Program-made: the position numbers and the translations under genes
Notes under the pieces: model-generated
Database searches by the model: none
What the model saw: only the letters and a program-made list of their open reading frames with translations
Told to the model about the DNA's origin: nothing
Shown here: in pieces, positions 28,750 to 37,769 of the stretch
Layout of the letters: every line of letters starts with the position of its first letter
Numbering within the stretch: the stretch's first letter is position 1
Assembly (NCBI GenBank): GCA_963726755.1
Contig: CAVSDB010000001.1
Location: 682,001 to 746,000 of the forward strand
Source of the DNA: DATKIY01 sp963726755
Lineage (GTDB): Bacteria; Actinomycetota; Actinomycetes; JAHEKZ01
Direction of reading: 5' to 3'
Length of the DNA stretch: 64,000 bases

Positions 28750-29648
28750 CGGCGACCACGACCACAAGGGCCGTACCTTCGACTCCAGTAGCCACGGGGC
28801 GCACCATCCTGACGATCGCGGGCCTAACGCTTCGCGAAGCTACCCGTAAGCGAGTGATTTGGGCTCTGCTCGTGCTGTCCACTCTGCTGCTCGCGCTGAG
28901 CGCGTGGGGTTTCTCGCAGTTGCCGGGCATGGACACGTCCATGGGTCGTCTCACCAGCGGCCAATCACGCTTGCTGGCGTCTGAGTTGTTGAACCTTGTG
29001 ATGTTTGGAATGAGCATGGTGGTCGCGTTAGGGACGGCGTTCCTCGCGGGTCCGACTCTTGGTGGTGAACTCGAGTCTGGGGTATCGCTTGCGATGGTGG
29101 CGCGTCCGGTGCACCGTTCGTCCGTGCTGCTTGGTAAGTGGCTCGGCTTAGTGGTCTTCGGTTCGGTTTACATCTGCCTCGCGGGGCTGGCACAAATGCT
29201 GGTCGTACGCATAACGGTGAGCTATTGGCCACCGAGTCCGATTCTTGCCTTGGCACTGTTGGCACTAGAGACCATCGTTCTACTCACGTTGGCGCTGCTG
29301 TTGTCCAGTTTCATCTCACCGCTCGCGTCCGGGATCACCACGGTCGGACTGTTCGGAGCAACGTGGGTTGCGGGCGTGGTTGGCGGCATCGGGGCTGCCC
29401 TCGACAATGAAGGCGTCGCCCGCATCGGGAAGGTCTCGGCGATGGTGCTTCCCACCGATGGATTGTGGCGTGGGGCCATGCACGCCATCCAGGACCCCAG
29501 AGCACTCTTGCAACTGGGCGGAGCGTCCGAAGGCTTCCCGTTCGTCAGTACAAGCAGTTTGAGCGCCGCCTACTTAGCTTGGGTCGCGTTGTGGATCGTC
29601 ATCATGTTGACGTTGTGCTTGGTGTCCTTCAGACGTCGCACCATCTAA
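28746..29648 (+). CDS. ABC-2 type permease
   Basis: A 300-aa membrane protein beginning at the ATG overlapping the ATPase stop. About six hydrophobic segments are visible: RVIWALLVLSTLLLALSAWG; ELLNLVMFGMSMVVALGTAF; GLVVFGSVYICLAGLAQML; ILALALLALETIVLLTLALL; TVGLFGATWVAGVVGGIGAA; and AWVALWIVIMLTLCLVSF. The layout is that of NosY-like permeases. It ends 11 nt before the convergent MBL gene, closing the sigma / anti-sigma / exporter operon. Confidence 0.88.
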   Translation: MTATTTTRAVPSTPVATGRTILTIAGLTLREATRKRVIWALLVLSTLLLALSAWGFSQLPGMDTSMGRLTSGQSRLLASELLNLVMFGMSMVVALGTAFLAGPTLGGELESGVSLAMVARPVHRSSVLLGKWLGLVVFGSVYICLAGLAQMLVVRITVSYWPPSPILALALLALETIVLLTLALLLSSFISPLASGITTVGLFGATWVAGVVGGIGAALDNEGVARIGKVSAMVLPTDGLWRGAMHAIQDPRALLQLGGASEGFPFVSTSSLSAAYLAWVALWIVIMLTLCLVSFRRRTI

Positions 29649-29659
29649 CGCTGATTCTC

Positions 29660-30520
29660 TTAGCGAGGTCGGAGCAGCCGCTTGCCGTCTTCACGGACCA
29701 TGCAACCGATGGGGTGCGGGGGAAGATGCGCGGTTGCGAGTGTCATCCCCTCGCACTCCGCTCGGTCGAGCCAGGCCGTCCGTGTGCCGCTCCCGAGCTC
29801 CGGATCTTCGTCCCCTGGTGAGCGGAAACCGGGATCATTCAACTGAAATGTGAAGTGCAAGAGGTCTCCGGCGAACAGCACTCGCTCGTCCCCGGTGTCT
29901 AGGAGTACGCACCGATGTCCCGGCGTGTGACCTGGTGCGTGTCGCAGGCTTAGCCCAGGGGACACCTCGCGGTCGTCGACAGCCGTGTCGAGTTGCCCCG
30001 CTGACTCGAGGGGAGCAATCGCCTCGTCGAACTCCCGGACCTCGTCCTCGTCCTGAAGGCCACGCATCCACGTGAAGTCAGCTTCATGCAGGTAGTACCG
30101 CGCGTTTGGGAATCGCGGGACCCATCCGCTCGACGACGGCGTGGTGTTCCACCCCGTGTGGTCCGAGTGGGCGTGAGTGAGGATGACGTCGTCAATGTCG
30201 TCCGGCCTAACGCCGAGCGCGGTCAATTTCTCTGGCAACCTGCCGCCGACACCGAGCCATCGGCCAAAGGCGGAGTCGATCGGGCCAACGCCGGTGTCGA
30301 TCAGGGTTAGCCGCGTCGGCGTACGCACCAGGAAGCAATGATCTCGGAAGCGCCATGAGTCGGCGGTGAACTCGTCGGGATACGTCAGTGCGAGGGACTC
30401 CGATCCGCCGGGTACCGGGTCGCCGCTCCCATCGAATATCTCCGACAGCGGCATAGGCGTATCGACGTCGAGGATGGCAATGATCTCGACGTTTCCGACG
30501 GTTAACTGCGCGGCGGGCAT
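29660..30520 (-). CDS. MBL-fold metallohydrolase
   Basis: A 286-aa metallo-beta-lactamase-fold enzyme with the zinc motif VILTHAHSDHTGW (HXHXDH), the later ligands in HAPGHTPGH and LFAGDLLHF, and a terminal ATAHLPPHPIG His. The N-terminal LIDTGVGPIDSAFG is also conserved. Members of this branch include lactonases and other hydrolases; the substrate is not predictable. ATG at 30520 is favoured over the TTG one codon earlier. No signal peptide. Convergent with the ABC operon. Confidence 0.9.
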   Translation of the reverse strand: MPAAQLTVGNVEIIAILDVDTPMPLSEIFDGSGDPVPGGSESLALTYPDEFTADSWRFRDHCFLVRTPTRLTLIDTGVGPIDSAFGRWLGVGGRLPEKLTALGVRPDDIDDVILTHAHSDHTGWNTTPSSSGWVPRFPNARYYLHEADFTWMRGLQDEDEVREFDEAIAPLESAGQLDTAVDDREVSPGLSLRHAPGHTPGHRCVLLDTGDERVLFAGDLLHFTFQLNDPGFRSPGDEDPELGSGTRTAWLDRAECEGMTLATAHLPPHPIGCMVREDGKRLLRPR

Positions 30521-30703
30521 CAACGAACGCTACCCGAGTGGGCCTTGAGCCGTCTGCTGGAAGTCCTTGAGACGGAGCGGGTTGATGATCATGGCTGGGT
30601 TAATCACCGCATGGCGTCCGAGAGTTTCCCCGAAGAGGTTTGATTCCCGCTTGCTGGGGAACCACCTCGATACACAGGTTTTCTTTCTGCATACGGAGGG
30701 GCC

Positions 30704-30889
30704 ATGGACGGCGAACGACATCACAATCTTGTCGAAACCAGGATTACAGACGACGGACTAGTTGCCATGTGTGCTTGCTCCTGGCAATCCGATCCGACGT
30801 CCAGCGGGGAGTCAGCGAAGGTGGCCTTTCAGGGGCACATCACCGAAGCCGCACAGGCAGTGGGCACCGCCCAACCTGATCCGTTCTAG
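30704..30889 (+). CDS. Small conserved-looking hypothetical protein (61 aa)
   Basis: ATG at 30704 with a strong GGAGGGG five bases upstream encodes 61 acidic residues: MDGERHHNLVETRITDDGLV, then MCACSWQSDPTSS and a helix AKVAFQGHITEAAQAVG. Two nearby Cys and three His could bind a metal. No membrane segment or family is recognised. The next gene starts 30 nt downstream on the same strand. Confidence 0.6.
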   Translation: MDGERHHNLVETRITDDGLVAMCACSWQSDPTSSGESAKVAFQGHITEAAQAVGTAQPDPF

Positions 30890-30919
30890 TTGCTGCGCGA
30901 TACGCGGCGAGGAGTTGTC

Positions 30920-31520
30920 ATGACATCTGTTGACTCGGACCTGTCTGGTAACCGACTGAGGGTGTCCCGCACACGGGGCGCGATGCCCGGTCTTCTACTA
31001 ATCCTGCTCGGAGCGTGGGGGATCTTCATTCCACTTATCGGCGGGTATTTTGACTTCGGTTTAGCCCCAAATGACACCTGGAATCTGACGAATGAACGCT
31101 GGTGGCTTGAAGTGCTACCGGGCATTGCCGTTGTGGTCGGCGGTCTCTTATTGGTCATCGGGTCTGATCGGATTACGACGAGTCTCGGGGGATGGGTAGC
31201 AGCGGCTGGAGGCGTCTGGTTTGTCATCGGAGGCACCGTGCAGCCCGTCACCGCTATCGACTCTCTAGGGTCACCACTTCACAACTCCGACGCAGGAGCG
31301 ATGGCGGAACGCTGCGCTGACGGACGGTCTCGGTGTTGTGGTGGTGTTCATCGCAGCCTGGGCGTTGGGTGCACTAGCTGTCGTCGGGGTTCGCGATGTC
31401 CGAGTCCGGCGCAGTCGCCATCGCGCGGCTCGTCGGGACAAGACAGTTGACGTCCGCCGTGACAACGACTCCGTTAACGCATCCACGGATGAGTCGACAT
31501 CCCTCGATCGTTCGCGCTAG
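30920..31520 (+). CDS. Small multi-pass membrane protein (one frame break)
   Basis: ATG at 30920 follows GAGGAG. Three hydrophobic helices are visible in the first frame: GLLLILLGAWGIFIPLIGGY; VLPGIAVVVGGLLLVIG; and GGWVAAAGGVWFVIGGTV. Near 31303 the coding signal moves to another frame that supplies a fourth helix (VVVVFIAAWALGALAVVGV) and a charged cytoplasmic tail to 31520. Corrected length is about 199 aa. Function unknown. Probably cotranscribed with the 61-aa gene. Confidence 0.62.
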
Positions 31521-31525
31521 ACGAA

Positions 31526-32038
31526 CTAGGACTGCTTAGTAATCAGCCGTCCGAACCAGACTGACTTCGTCCAGATGGGGTCGATCTGCACGTGCGTTCC
31601 AGGATGTGGTGCGTGCAGCACGCGCCCATGACCGGCGTAGATCGCGGCGTGATAAATGTTCTTTCCTTTGTGGAAGAAGACCAAGTCGCCACGACGTGCC
31701 TGACTGCGTGTGATTGGGTTGCTCTTCCGGTATTCCGCTGAGGCCAGGTGCTGGACGTTGATTCCGACAGCTTTGCGGTACACGAAGAGGACTAGTCCGG
31801 AGCAGTCAAATGCCCTCGGGCCAGCAGCGCCGTACTTGTAGGGATCGCCGATCTGATTCCGGGCAACCGCCATCACCCGGGCGTACTTTCCGTCAATGCG
31901 TGCGTGGACGTCCTTGGCCGAAGCGGATGAAGCCGAAGCGCCTCCAACCAGAGCCGGTATGGAGAGCAGAGCAACGGTCATGACAATCGCGAGGCAGGTG
32001 GCAACTGCTAGCCACCTGCGCGCAGGCAGGAGTGGCAT
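31526..32038 (-). CDS. Secreted NlpC/P60 cell-wall peptidase
   Basis: A 170-aa protein with an N-terminal signal or anchor segment (LAVATCLAIVMTVALLSIPAL) and a C-terminal NlpC/P60 domain. The catalytic Cys is in RAFDCSGLVLF, the His in NIYHAAIYAGHGR, and the third polar residue in VLHAPHPG. Such enzymes cut the D-Glu/diamino-acid bond of peptidoglycan stem peptides. ATG at 32038 with GGAGGG just upstream. The leader contains a c-di-AMP riboswitch, so expression should fall when c-di-AMP is high, as for other cell-wall hydrolases with this element. Confidence 0.9.
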   Translation of the reverse strand: MPLLPARRWLAVATCLAIVMTVALLSIPALVGGASASSASAKDVHARIDGKYARVMAVARNQIGDPYKYGAAGPRAFDCSGLVLFVYRKAVGINVQHLASAEYRKSNPITRSQARRGDLVFFHKGKNIYHAAIYAGHGRVLHAPHPGTHVQIDPIWTKSVWFGRLITKQS

Positions 32039-32042
32039 GTTT

Positions 32043-32160
32043 CCCTCCGACGCCTGCGAGGTGAGCTGTCGGGTTCGGGCCGAAGAGTTTGCCCGGTCGA
32101 TCGCATGGCGTTCGACTTAACCCCAAGACCGCCGAGACGGTCACGTACCTTGGGTCTCCC
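32043..32160 (-). promoter_or_regulatory. c-di-AMP (ydaO/yuaA-type) riboswitch
   Basis: Reading the minus strand toward the NlpC/P60 start, the leader contains GTGACCG...GGCGGTC, a central purine-rich part with TTGGGG, and the diagnostic 3' core GAACCCGACAGCTCACCTCG followed by CAGGCG and GGAGGGAAAC. This matches the conserved core of ydaO-class riboswitches found ahead of actinobacterial RpfA and NlpC/P60 genes. Boundaries are approximate because the folding was done by eye. Confidence 0.8.
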
Positions 32161-32346
32161 GCTCCTGCCCGCTATCTCGTAGTACCCGTCGGACTGGGCA
32201 GGATTTGGCGTGTCCGACGGCCTCCACCGGTTGGCGAAGTGCTTTCGACACTATCGGCCGGTTGCGCCCCGAGCCTGAGCAAAAGCCGTCGCGTCGTCGC
32301 AGACCCCAGTGCTGGCCCCGCAGGGTGAGTTGAAATTCTCTGTCAA

Positions 32347-32742
32347 GTGGCTCGGCGGACTGGTCGATTCCCATTTGTGACCGAGTTTGGGAACGGCAAC
32401 GACTTCTTCGCACCACGATCGCCGGCCGAAGGGTCCGCGACGGACGTCCCGGTCGCTGCGCCGGCGGCACCAACTCGAAGTGGCATGTTGCCGCCCGCGT
32501 CGCTGGTTCCGTCAACACCAACGCCCAAGCCGTCGCGCTGGGCTAAGAGCGACACCACTTTTGGTCCGGTCGGGCGAATGATCGCGACGGCGGCGATGCT
32601 TGTCGTTCTGTTGTTCTTCATTGCGACGGGCCTTCTGACGTTCGATCCATTCGTGTTGATTGGCGCTGGGATCTGGGGGTTCCTCACGATCGTCGGACTA
32701 CGCCAGATCTGGCAACCGGTTCACCAGCACCATCGCCGCTAG
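32347..32742 (+). CDS. Hypothetical membrane protein
   Basis: A 131-aa open frame. Residues about 1-75 are Pro/Ala/Ser-rich and soluble; two hydrophobic helices follow (RMIATAAMLVVLLFFIATGL and FVLIGAGIWGFLTIVGL), and the tail is QIWQPVHQHHRR. The frame opens with GTG at 32347; a second GTG at 32377 is possible and neither has a good ribosome binding site. The 3' end overlaps the decayed permease on the other strand by 45 nt. No family recognised. Confidence 0.5.
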   Translation: MARRTGRFPFVTEFGNGNDFFAPRSPAEGSATDVPVAAPAAPTRSGMLPPASLVPSTPTPKPSRWAKSDTTFGPVGRMIATAAMLVVLLFFIATGLLTFDPFVLIGAGIWGFLTIVGLRQIWQPVHQHHRR

Positions 32743-33261
32743 GCGTCTCGCCGAGTGAAAAGCGAAGAGCATGCAGGCGACGGGCACGATTCCCTGGATG
32801 TCAAACCATGTGCTGTTGAAGCGTCCACCGAACGCCTGCATCAGCGGGCCGAGCGACCACAGCGCCAGCAGGCTGATTGCAAGCGTCGCTGCAGCAATTA
32901 CTGCGAAGATCAGGACCACTTTGGTTGTGATCCACCGCAGCGGGCTAACTGACTGCGTCCAAGCGAACCGATGGGTGCCCGCTTCGTACTCGTTGAGACC
33001 AACGGGGCTGCCACGAACATTCCGGCCAGGATCGGCAGAACAACCAAGGCCCCGGTAAACGGAGGGATGGTGTGAAAGTAGCCATGGAGTCTCTCGATGG
33101 CATTGCTGCAGTCCCGTCCGGCGTCAAGACATGCGGATAGGTCCAACGCTTGAGCACGCGCCTTGCAACGAGGCCGACAATCACAAGCCCTGTGGCGAAG
33201 AGGCGAACACGATCGCGCGACAGCCGCCTCGGCACGGTGCTGGCGCCACGTACCAGATCAC
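32698..33261 (-). pseudogene. Remnant of an ABC-2 type permease
   Basis: GTG at 33261 (GGAG seven bases upstream) encodes MIWYV and, after a shift, RQHRAEAAVAR, the start of a common actinobacterial permease family. In other frames follow FATGLVIVGLVARR, DAGRDCSNAIERLHGYFHT, ALVVLPILAGMFVAAPLVS and VVLIFAVIAAATLAISLLAL, then FDIQGIVPVACMLFAF. At least three frame changes are needed. The sequence ends after about 188 codons with an unrelated HSARRLAAMVLVNRLPDLA tail, so the C-terminal third is missing. No partner ATPase is adjacent. Unlike most broken genes here, the truncation cannot be repaired by one-base changes. Confidence 0.72.
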
Positions 33262-33297
33262 GGCATAGCTCCTTCCGGTGCATTACAGTTGCCGCCC

Positions 33298-33870
33298 ATG
33301 CGCCTTCAACGATTCCTTGCGGTTGCGGCTGCCTGCGTCCTGTCTGTTGCGATGGTTGCCGACGCGAGCGCCGCAACTGCTGGGACGCCGCAACGAGTGC
33401 CGAGTGGTCGTACCGCTGTTGGTGACTCGGTGATGTTGGGAGCCAAGTCTCAACTTCGGGCCCGAGGATTTTCGGTGAACACGGCGGTCAGTCGTCAAGT
33501 GTCTGAGGGCATCGACGCGCTTCGTTCCATGAAGAACAACGGCACCTTGCGCAAACAGGTGGTCGTTCACCTGGGTACCAATGGCACGTTTAGTTCTTCT
33601 CAATGCAACTCCATGCGGCGGATCGTTGGCAAACATCGCAACCTGTTCCTCGTCACGGTAAAGGTTCCGAGATCGTGGGCTGCGGGTAACAACCGGGTTA
33701 TCGCCAGTTGCGCGAAGCGTTTCAAGCACACCTACCTGATCGACTGGAAGAAGTTCGTCAGCAATCACAGTGGCGTCGTCGAAGGCGACGGCTATCACCT
33801 CACGCCCAAGGGCGGGAAGAAGTACGCCGTGTTCGTCGATCAGAAAGTCGATCAACACTCCAGTCGCTGA
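33298..33870 (+). CDS. Secreted SGNH-type hydrolase domain protein
   Basis: ATG at 33298 begins a signal peptide (FLAVAAACVLSVAMVADASA). The mature 165 residues carry the SGNH blocks: AVGDSVMLGAKSQL (nucleophile Ser in GDSV), VVVHLGTNGTFS (Asn of GTNG) and DGYHLTPKGGKKYA (catalytic Asp-X-X-His, here DGYH). This is the extracellular domain type often fused to OafA-like acyltransferases, here on its own. Proposed role: O-acetyl handling of cell-surface glycans, by family analogy only. Total 190 aa. Confidence 0.82.
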   Translation: MRLQRFLAVAAACVLSVAMVADASAATAGTPQRVPSGRTAVGDSVMLGAKSQLRARGFSVNTAVSRQVSEGIDALRSMKNNGTLRKQVVVHLGTNGTFSSSQCNSMRRIVGKHRNLFLVTVKVPRSWAAGNNRVIASCAKRFKHTYLIDWKKFVSNHSGVVEGDGYHLTPKGGKKYAVFVDQKVDQHSSR

Positions 33871-33876
33871 ATCCCG

Positions 33877-34113
33877 CTACGGCTCGACGACGAGTTGTTG
33901 CTTACGCAACGACATGATGAGTGCGATCACCCAACCGATGATGGTCCAACCCAGCAGTAGGTTGACCGCGAATACCGACCAGTGCTTGACGTCGCGAACT
34001 GCGGCGATCGCCCAGGGCAGCATGTAGCCGGCCGTGAGGATCGCCACGATCACGGCGACCACCTTCGTGACGGTCCACGACGGGTCTTCGGGTCGAACAG
34101 ATGAGGTGCTCAT
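33877..34113 (-). CDS. Superinfection immunity-family small membrane protein
   Basis: A 78-aa protein from ATG at 34113 with two hydrophobic helices. It carries the family pattern AGYMLPWAIAAVRDVKHWSVFAVNLLLGWTIIGWVIALIMSL; the sequence LLLGWTIIGWVIAL is diagnostic. The name comes from the phage T4 Imm protein, but in most bacteria the family is of unknown function and is not evidence of a prophage. Convergent with the SGNH gene. Confidence 0.85.
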   Translation of the reverse strand: MSTSSVRPEDPSWTVTKVVAVIVAILTAGYMLPWAIAAVRDVKHWSVFAVNLLLGWTIIGWVIALIMSLRKQQLVVEP

Positions 34114-34161
34114 GCCCTCATTTAACAGCAAGATGGGCTGCGCTCCGCTACGGTCCAGACC

Positions 34162-35755
34162 ATGACGACCTCTCCGCACATGCCGACCATCAGCGACGTC
34201 AAAGAGCTGGACCTGACCGCAGATGCCCTTGAAGAGACTGCGCACCTGCAACGTCACTTCGGGCGCCGAGAGATCCTGTTCTTCACGATCTGCACGATCG
34301 TCGGCGTCGACACGATCGGCGCGGTCGCGGCCGGCGGTGCTCAGGCGTTCACCTGGCTGCTGGTCTTCGCGCTCATCTTCTTCATGCCGAGCGGTCTGTT
34401 GTTCGCCGAGTTGGGCACTGCCTTTCCCGAGGAGGGCGGGCCGTACCTCTGGACGCGCCTCGCGTTCGGCCGCTACGTCGGTGCGGTCAACAACTTCCTC
34501 TACTGGGTGACCAACCCGGTGTGGATGGGCGGCACGCTCGCGGTCGGCGCTGCGTCGCCTGGGGGACCTTCTTCGGCAACGGCCCCGAGGTGACCAGCTT
34601 CACGTTCTACTCATTGGTGTGTTGTTCATCTGGATCGGGACTGCAGCCGCCATCTTGTCGTTCTCGGTCGGCAAGTGGATCCCGATCTCGGGAGCCATCG
34701 CCCGCTTCGTGCTGCTCGGCTTCTTCAGCTTGTCGGTCGTCATCTACGCGATCAAGAACGGCATGAACGACGTCACCGCCAGCCACTTCATTCCGTCCGG
34801 CCTCTCGACCTGCAGATCGGCTTCGTCGGCCTGGCCGCGGTCATCATGTTCAACTACGTGGGCTTCGAACTGCCCAACACTGCTGGCGACGAGATGAAGG
34901 ACGCGCAGAAGGACGTCCCGCAGCCATCCTGAAGGCCGCGATCGCCGCGATCCTGCTCTATGGGCTCCCCGTCCTCGGCATCCTCATCGTCTTGCCCATC
35001 GACCAGGTGACGAACCTCGGCGGTTTCATCGACGCACTCAAGTCGGTCTTCACCGTCTACGGCGGGTCGGTCGCAGCCGACGGCATCGGTCACGCTGACC
35101 GGCACGGGTGCCTTGCTGGGTGACGCGATGGCCCTCTTGTTCATCTTGTGCCTGTTGTCGTCTGGCACTGCATGGGTCATGGGCTCGGACCGCGCGCTGG
35201 CGGTCTCCGGCTACGACGGTGCGGCACCTCGCTACCTGGGCAAGTTCAGCCCACGGTTCGGAACGCCGGTTCGGGTCAACGTACTTTCCGGCATCCTCTC
35301 GACGGTGGTTCTGGTCGCGGCCCACGAGATCAGCGGTGGCAACGTCGCCAAGTACTTCTTCGTCGTCCTTGGTCTGGCGATCTCGACGACGCTGATCTCG
35401 TACATCGCGGTGTTCCCGGCGCTGTGGCGGCTGCGAGTGAAGTTCCCCGATCACCCGCGTTCGTTCCGTGCTCCGTGGGCACCGTTCCTGTCGATCCTGC
35501 TGACCGGGCTGATCCTGCTCGCCACGCTTGAGATTCTTGATGCCGGGTATCGGCGACCAGTGGTTCGGCGGCGACTATGCTCCAGACGGTTGGACGTCAG
35601 GCGAACGTGGAAGTTCTTCGCTCACCGAGGCCATCCCGTTGGCGTCGTTCATCCTCATCGGATCGCTGTTCTACCTTGCTGGTGGCAAGACGCGTGGCGA
35701 CACGGGCGAGGTAGCCGTGAAGGCGGCCGAAGAAGAGGGGCTGGCAGCGAAGTAG
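34162..35755 (+). pseudogene. APC-family amino acid/amine permease, six frame breaks
   Basis: ATG at 34162. Together the frames cover a full APC transporter of about 530 aa: FGRREILFFTICTIVGVDTI, PEEGGPYLWTRLAFGRYVGA, IWIGTAAAILSFSVGKWIPI, FNYVGFELPNTAGDEMKDA, TGTGALLGDAMALLFILCLL, SGTAWVMGSDRALAVSGYDG and FRAPWAPFLSILLTGLILL. Breaks fall near 34557, 34617, 34803, 34917, 35090 and 35528. No in-frame stop occurs inside any segment apart from those caused by the shifts, and conserved motifs are intact, so this is either a recent pseudogene or, more probably, a poorly called region. Next to aminotransferase and amine oxidase genes it likely imports amines. Confidence 0.75.
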
Positions 35756-35758
35756 CCG

Positions 35759-37074
35759 CTAGCGGTCGTGCGCGGTGACGGCGTCCCCGAGGCGATTGAG
35801 GATTTCGTCGACGTCACGTTCGTTGACGTTCAGTGGTGGCGCCACCATCACCGCCTCGATGGTGCGTTCGCCAAACGGCGTCGGACACGGGTAAATCATC
35901 AGGCGGTTGTCTCGCGCATGACCGGCTAGCGCGTAGGACGCGCCGGGGAGTGGCTCGAGCGACTCCTTGTCGGTCACTAGTTCCAAGCCGAGTAGTAGGC
36001 CGCGACCACGGACTTGACCGATGTGTGGTGACGACTGCGGCAATCTGCTGCAGTCCGGCGCGCAACCGATCACCCATCTGTCGGCAATTCGCCAGCAGGC
36101 CATCCTCCTGGATTACCCGAATCGCCTCTGCTGCGACAGCACACCCAACGGGGCTGCCGGAGAACGTATGTCCAAACGGGAATCCGTCGGGTGCCGCTGC
36201 GAACACGTCAGCGATCGCACCGCTGATCGCCAAGCCCAGAGAACGGGACGACGCCGCTCGTGACTCCTTTGGCATACGTGACGATGTCGGGCTGCACGTC
36301 CCAGTGGTCGACGCCCCACCACCGACCGGTGCGTCCCAAGCCGGTGATGGTCTCGTCGCAAATCATCAGAACGTCGTGGCGATCACACAGTTCGCGGACG
36401 CCGGCGAGGTAGCCGTCGGGTGGAGTCACTGCTGCCGCGCTGGCGCCTGAGATTGGTTCCAGGAACACCGCAGCGACGTTCTCAGGTCCGCGCGCTATCA
36501 GCGCGCGCTCGATCTGCTGCAAGCCATAGACGAGTTCTTCTGCGGGTGTGCGACCGGAGCGGATGTCGGCGTTCGGCGTCTGCGCGATCGGGTTGTCGTC
36601 GAGCACGTGGGCGAACGGTTGACGCCAGCGTGATCCCGAAAGTCCGAGTGCGCCAAGCGTGGAGCCGTGGAAGCTTGGATAACGCGAAATCAGTTCGGTC
36701 TTCTGCGGTTTCCCCACGTGCTGCCAGTAGAGCAAAGCGAGGTGGATTGCCGATTCGACCGACTCGGACCCGGAGGAGTTGAAGAACGCCCACGCATCCT
36801 TCATGGGTGCGATGTCGCGAATCAATCCTGCGAGCTCGATCATCGGCTCGTTGGAGAAGGAGAAGCGGTAGGTGAACGTCAACTTCTCAAGTTGCTCCTG
36901 CGCCGCAGCGACTAGGCGTGGGTGACAGTGGCCAAGGCTCATGACCATCGCGCCGCCACATGCGTCCAGCCATTCGTTACCGTCGGTGTCCCAGATCCGC
37001 ATCCCAGCGGCGCGCGTCGCGATGGGAAGCGGCCGACCGGGGGAGGCGGTGAGCGAATAGTCGGTGGAGGTCAT
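35759..37074 (-). CDS. Class III (omega) aminotransferase, PLP-dependent (two frame breaks)
   Basis: Transfers an amino group from an omega-amino compound to a keto acid. ATG at 37074 (the frame is open to 37098). Motifs: GNEWLDACGGAMVMSLGHCH, FFNSSGSESVESAIHLA (PLP phosphate), SFHGSTLGAL, LMICDETITGLGRTGRWWG (Asp for the PLP ring nitrogen) and TYAKGVTSG (Schiff-base Lys). Breaks near 36240 and 36035 are bridged by ISGAIADVFAAAPDGFPFGH, TFSGSPVGCAVAAEA and VRGRGLLLGLELVTD. Corrected length about 437 aa, normal. Neighbouring permease and amine oxidase suggest putrescine, GABA or a similar amine as donor; not provable from sequence. Confidence 0.85.
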
Positions 37075-37109
37075 CGCTCGATCGTAGGCGTGACTCATAG
37101 AATTCAGTC

Positions 37110-37760
37110 GTGCCTACAGCCGTGGTCCTGTCACACAATTGGATCGCCCATGAGCTGGGCCACCTCGAAGCATGGTTCGACAGGCACGACTTCTCAGTGA
37201 CGCGCATCTATCGCGAGGACCAACCGTCCGTGCCTTCTGCTGATCTCCTTGTGGTTCTGGGGTCGCCAAACTCCGTTGCTGGAGCGACGTGTCCGCCGGC
37301 CACCCTTGCGGAGGTCGATGCCGTGAAGGACTGGTTGGACCAAGGCCGGCCCTACCTGGGTATTTGTTTCGGCTCTCAGGTCCTGGCCACCGCGACGGGA
37401 GGAACGGTCACACCACTGAGTTCCACGTTCGCTGACTACGCGCCGATCGACCTAGGTGACGAAGCGCCCGCGTCGCTGGGCGGGCGTTGGCTCACTTGGC
37501 ATAACGACGGCATCAAAGCGCCCGCGGAGGCTTCGTTGCTCGGCTCTCTCGACCATGCCGACCTGGCGTTTCGCATCGGTCGAGCTTGGGGGCTGCAGCC
37601 GCATGTTGAGGCGACCCCCGACGTACTGGAACGAATGTTGGTGTCGATTGGGACCAGTGAATCCGAGTACGCCCCGGTCGTTGCGGCTCTTCGGAACGAC
37701 GACACCAACGCGACGCGGGCAGCTGAGTTGCTCGACACATTCCTGACAGACGTGTCATAG
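37110..37760 (+). CDS. Class I glutamine amidotransferase-like protein
   Basis: A 216-aa GATase1 domain with nucleophile Cys in YLGICFGSQVLA and a catalytic His-Glu region in GLQPHVEATPDVL. The conserved VVLGSPNSV oxyanion strand and LTWHNDGI are also present. No synthetase domain is fused. Starts at GTG 37110, 35 nt from the divergent aminotransferase start at 37074, so they share a promoter region. Proteins of this class beside amine-degradation genes sometimes act on gamma-glutamylated amines (as PuuD does), but PuuD-specific features are not evident. Confidence 0.82.
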   Translation: MPTAVVLSHNWIAHELGHLEAWFDRHDFSVTRIYREDQPSVPSADLLVVLGSPNSVAGATCPPATLAEVDAVKDWLDQGRPYLGICFGSQVLATATGGTVTPLSSTFADYAPIDLGDEAPASLGGRWLTWHNDGIKAPAEASLLGSLDHADLAFRIGRAWGLQPHVEATPDVLERMLVSIGTSESEYAPVVAALRNDDTNATRAAELLDTFLTDVS

Positions 37761-37769
37761 GTCGCGCGC

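Noticed and set aside
33877..34113. Prophage immunity gene as evidence of a prophage
   Set aside because: The family is common in bacterial chromosomes; no phage structural, lysis or integrase genes are nearby.
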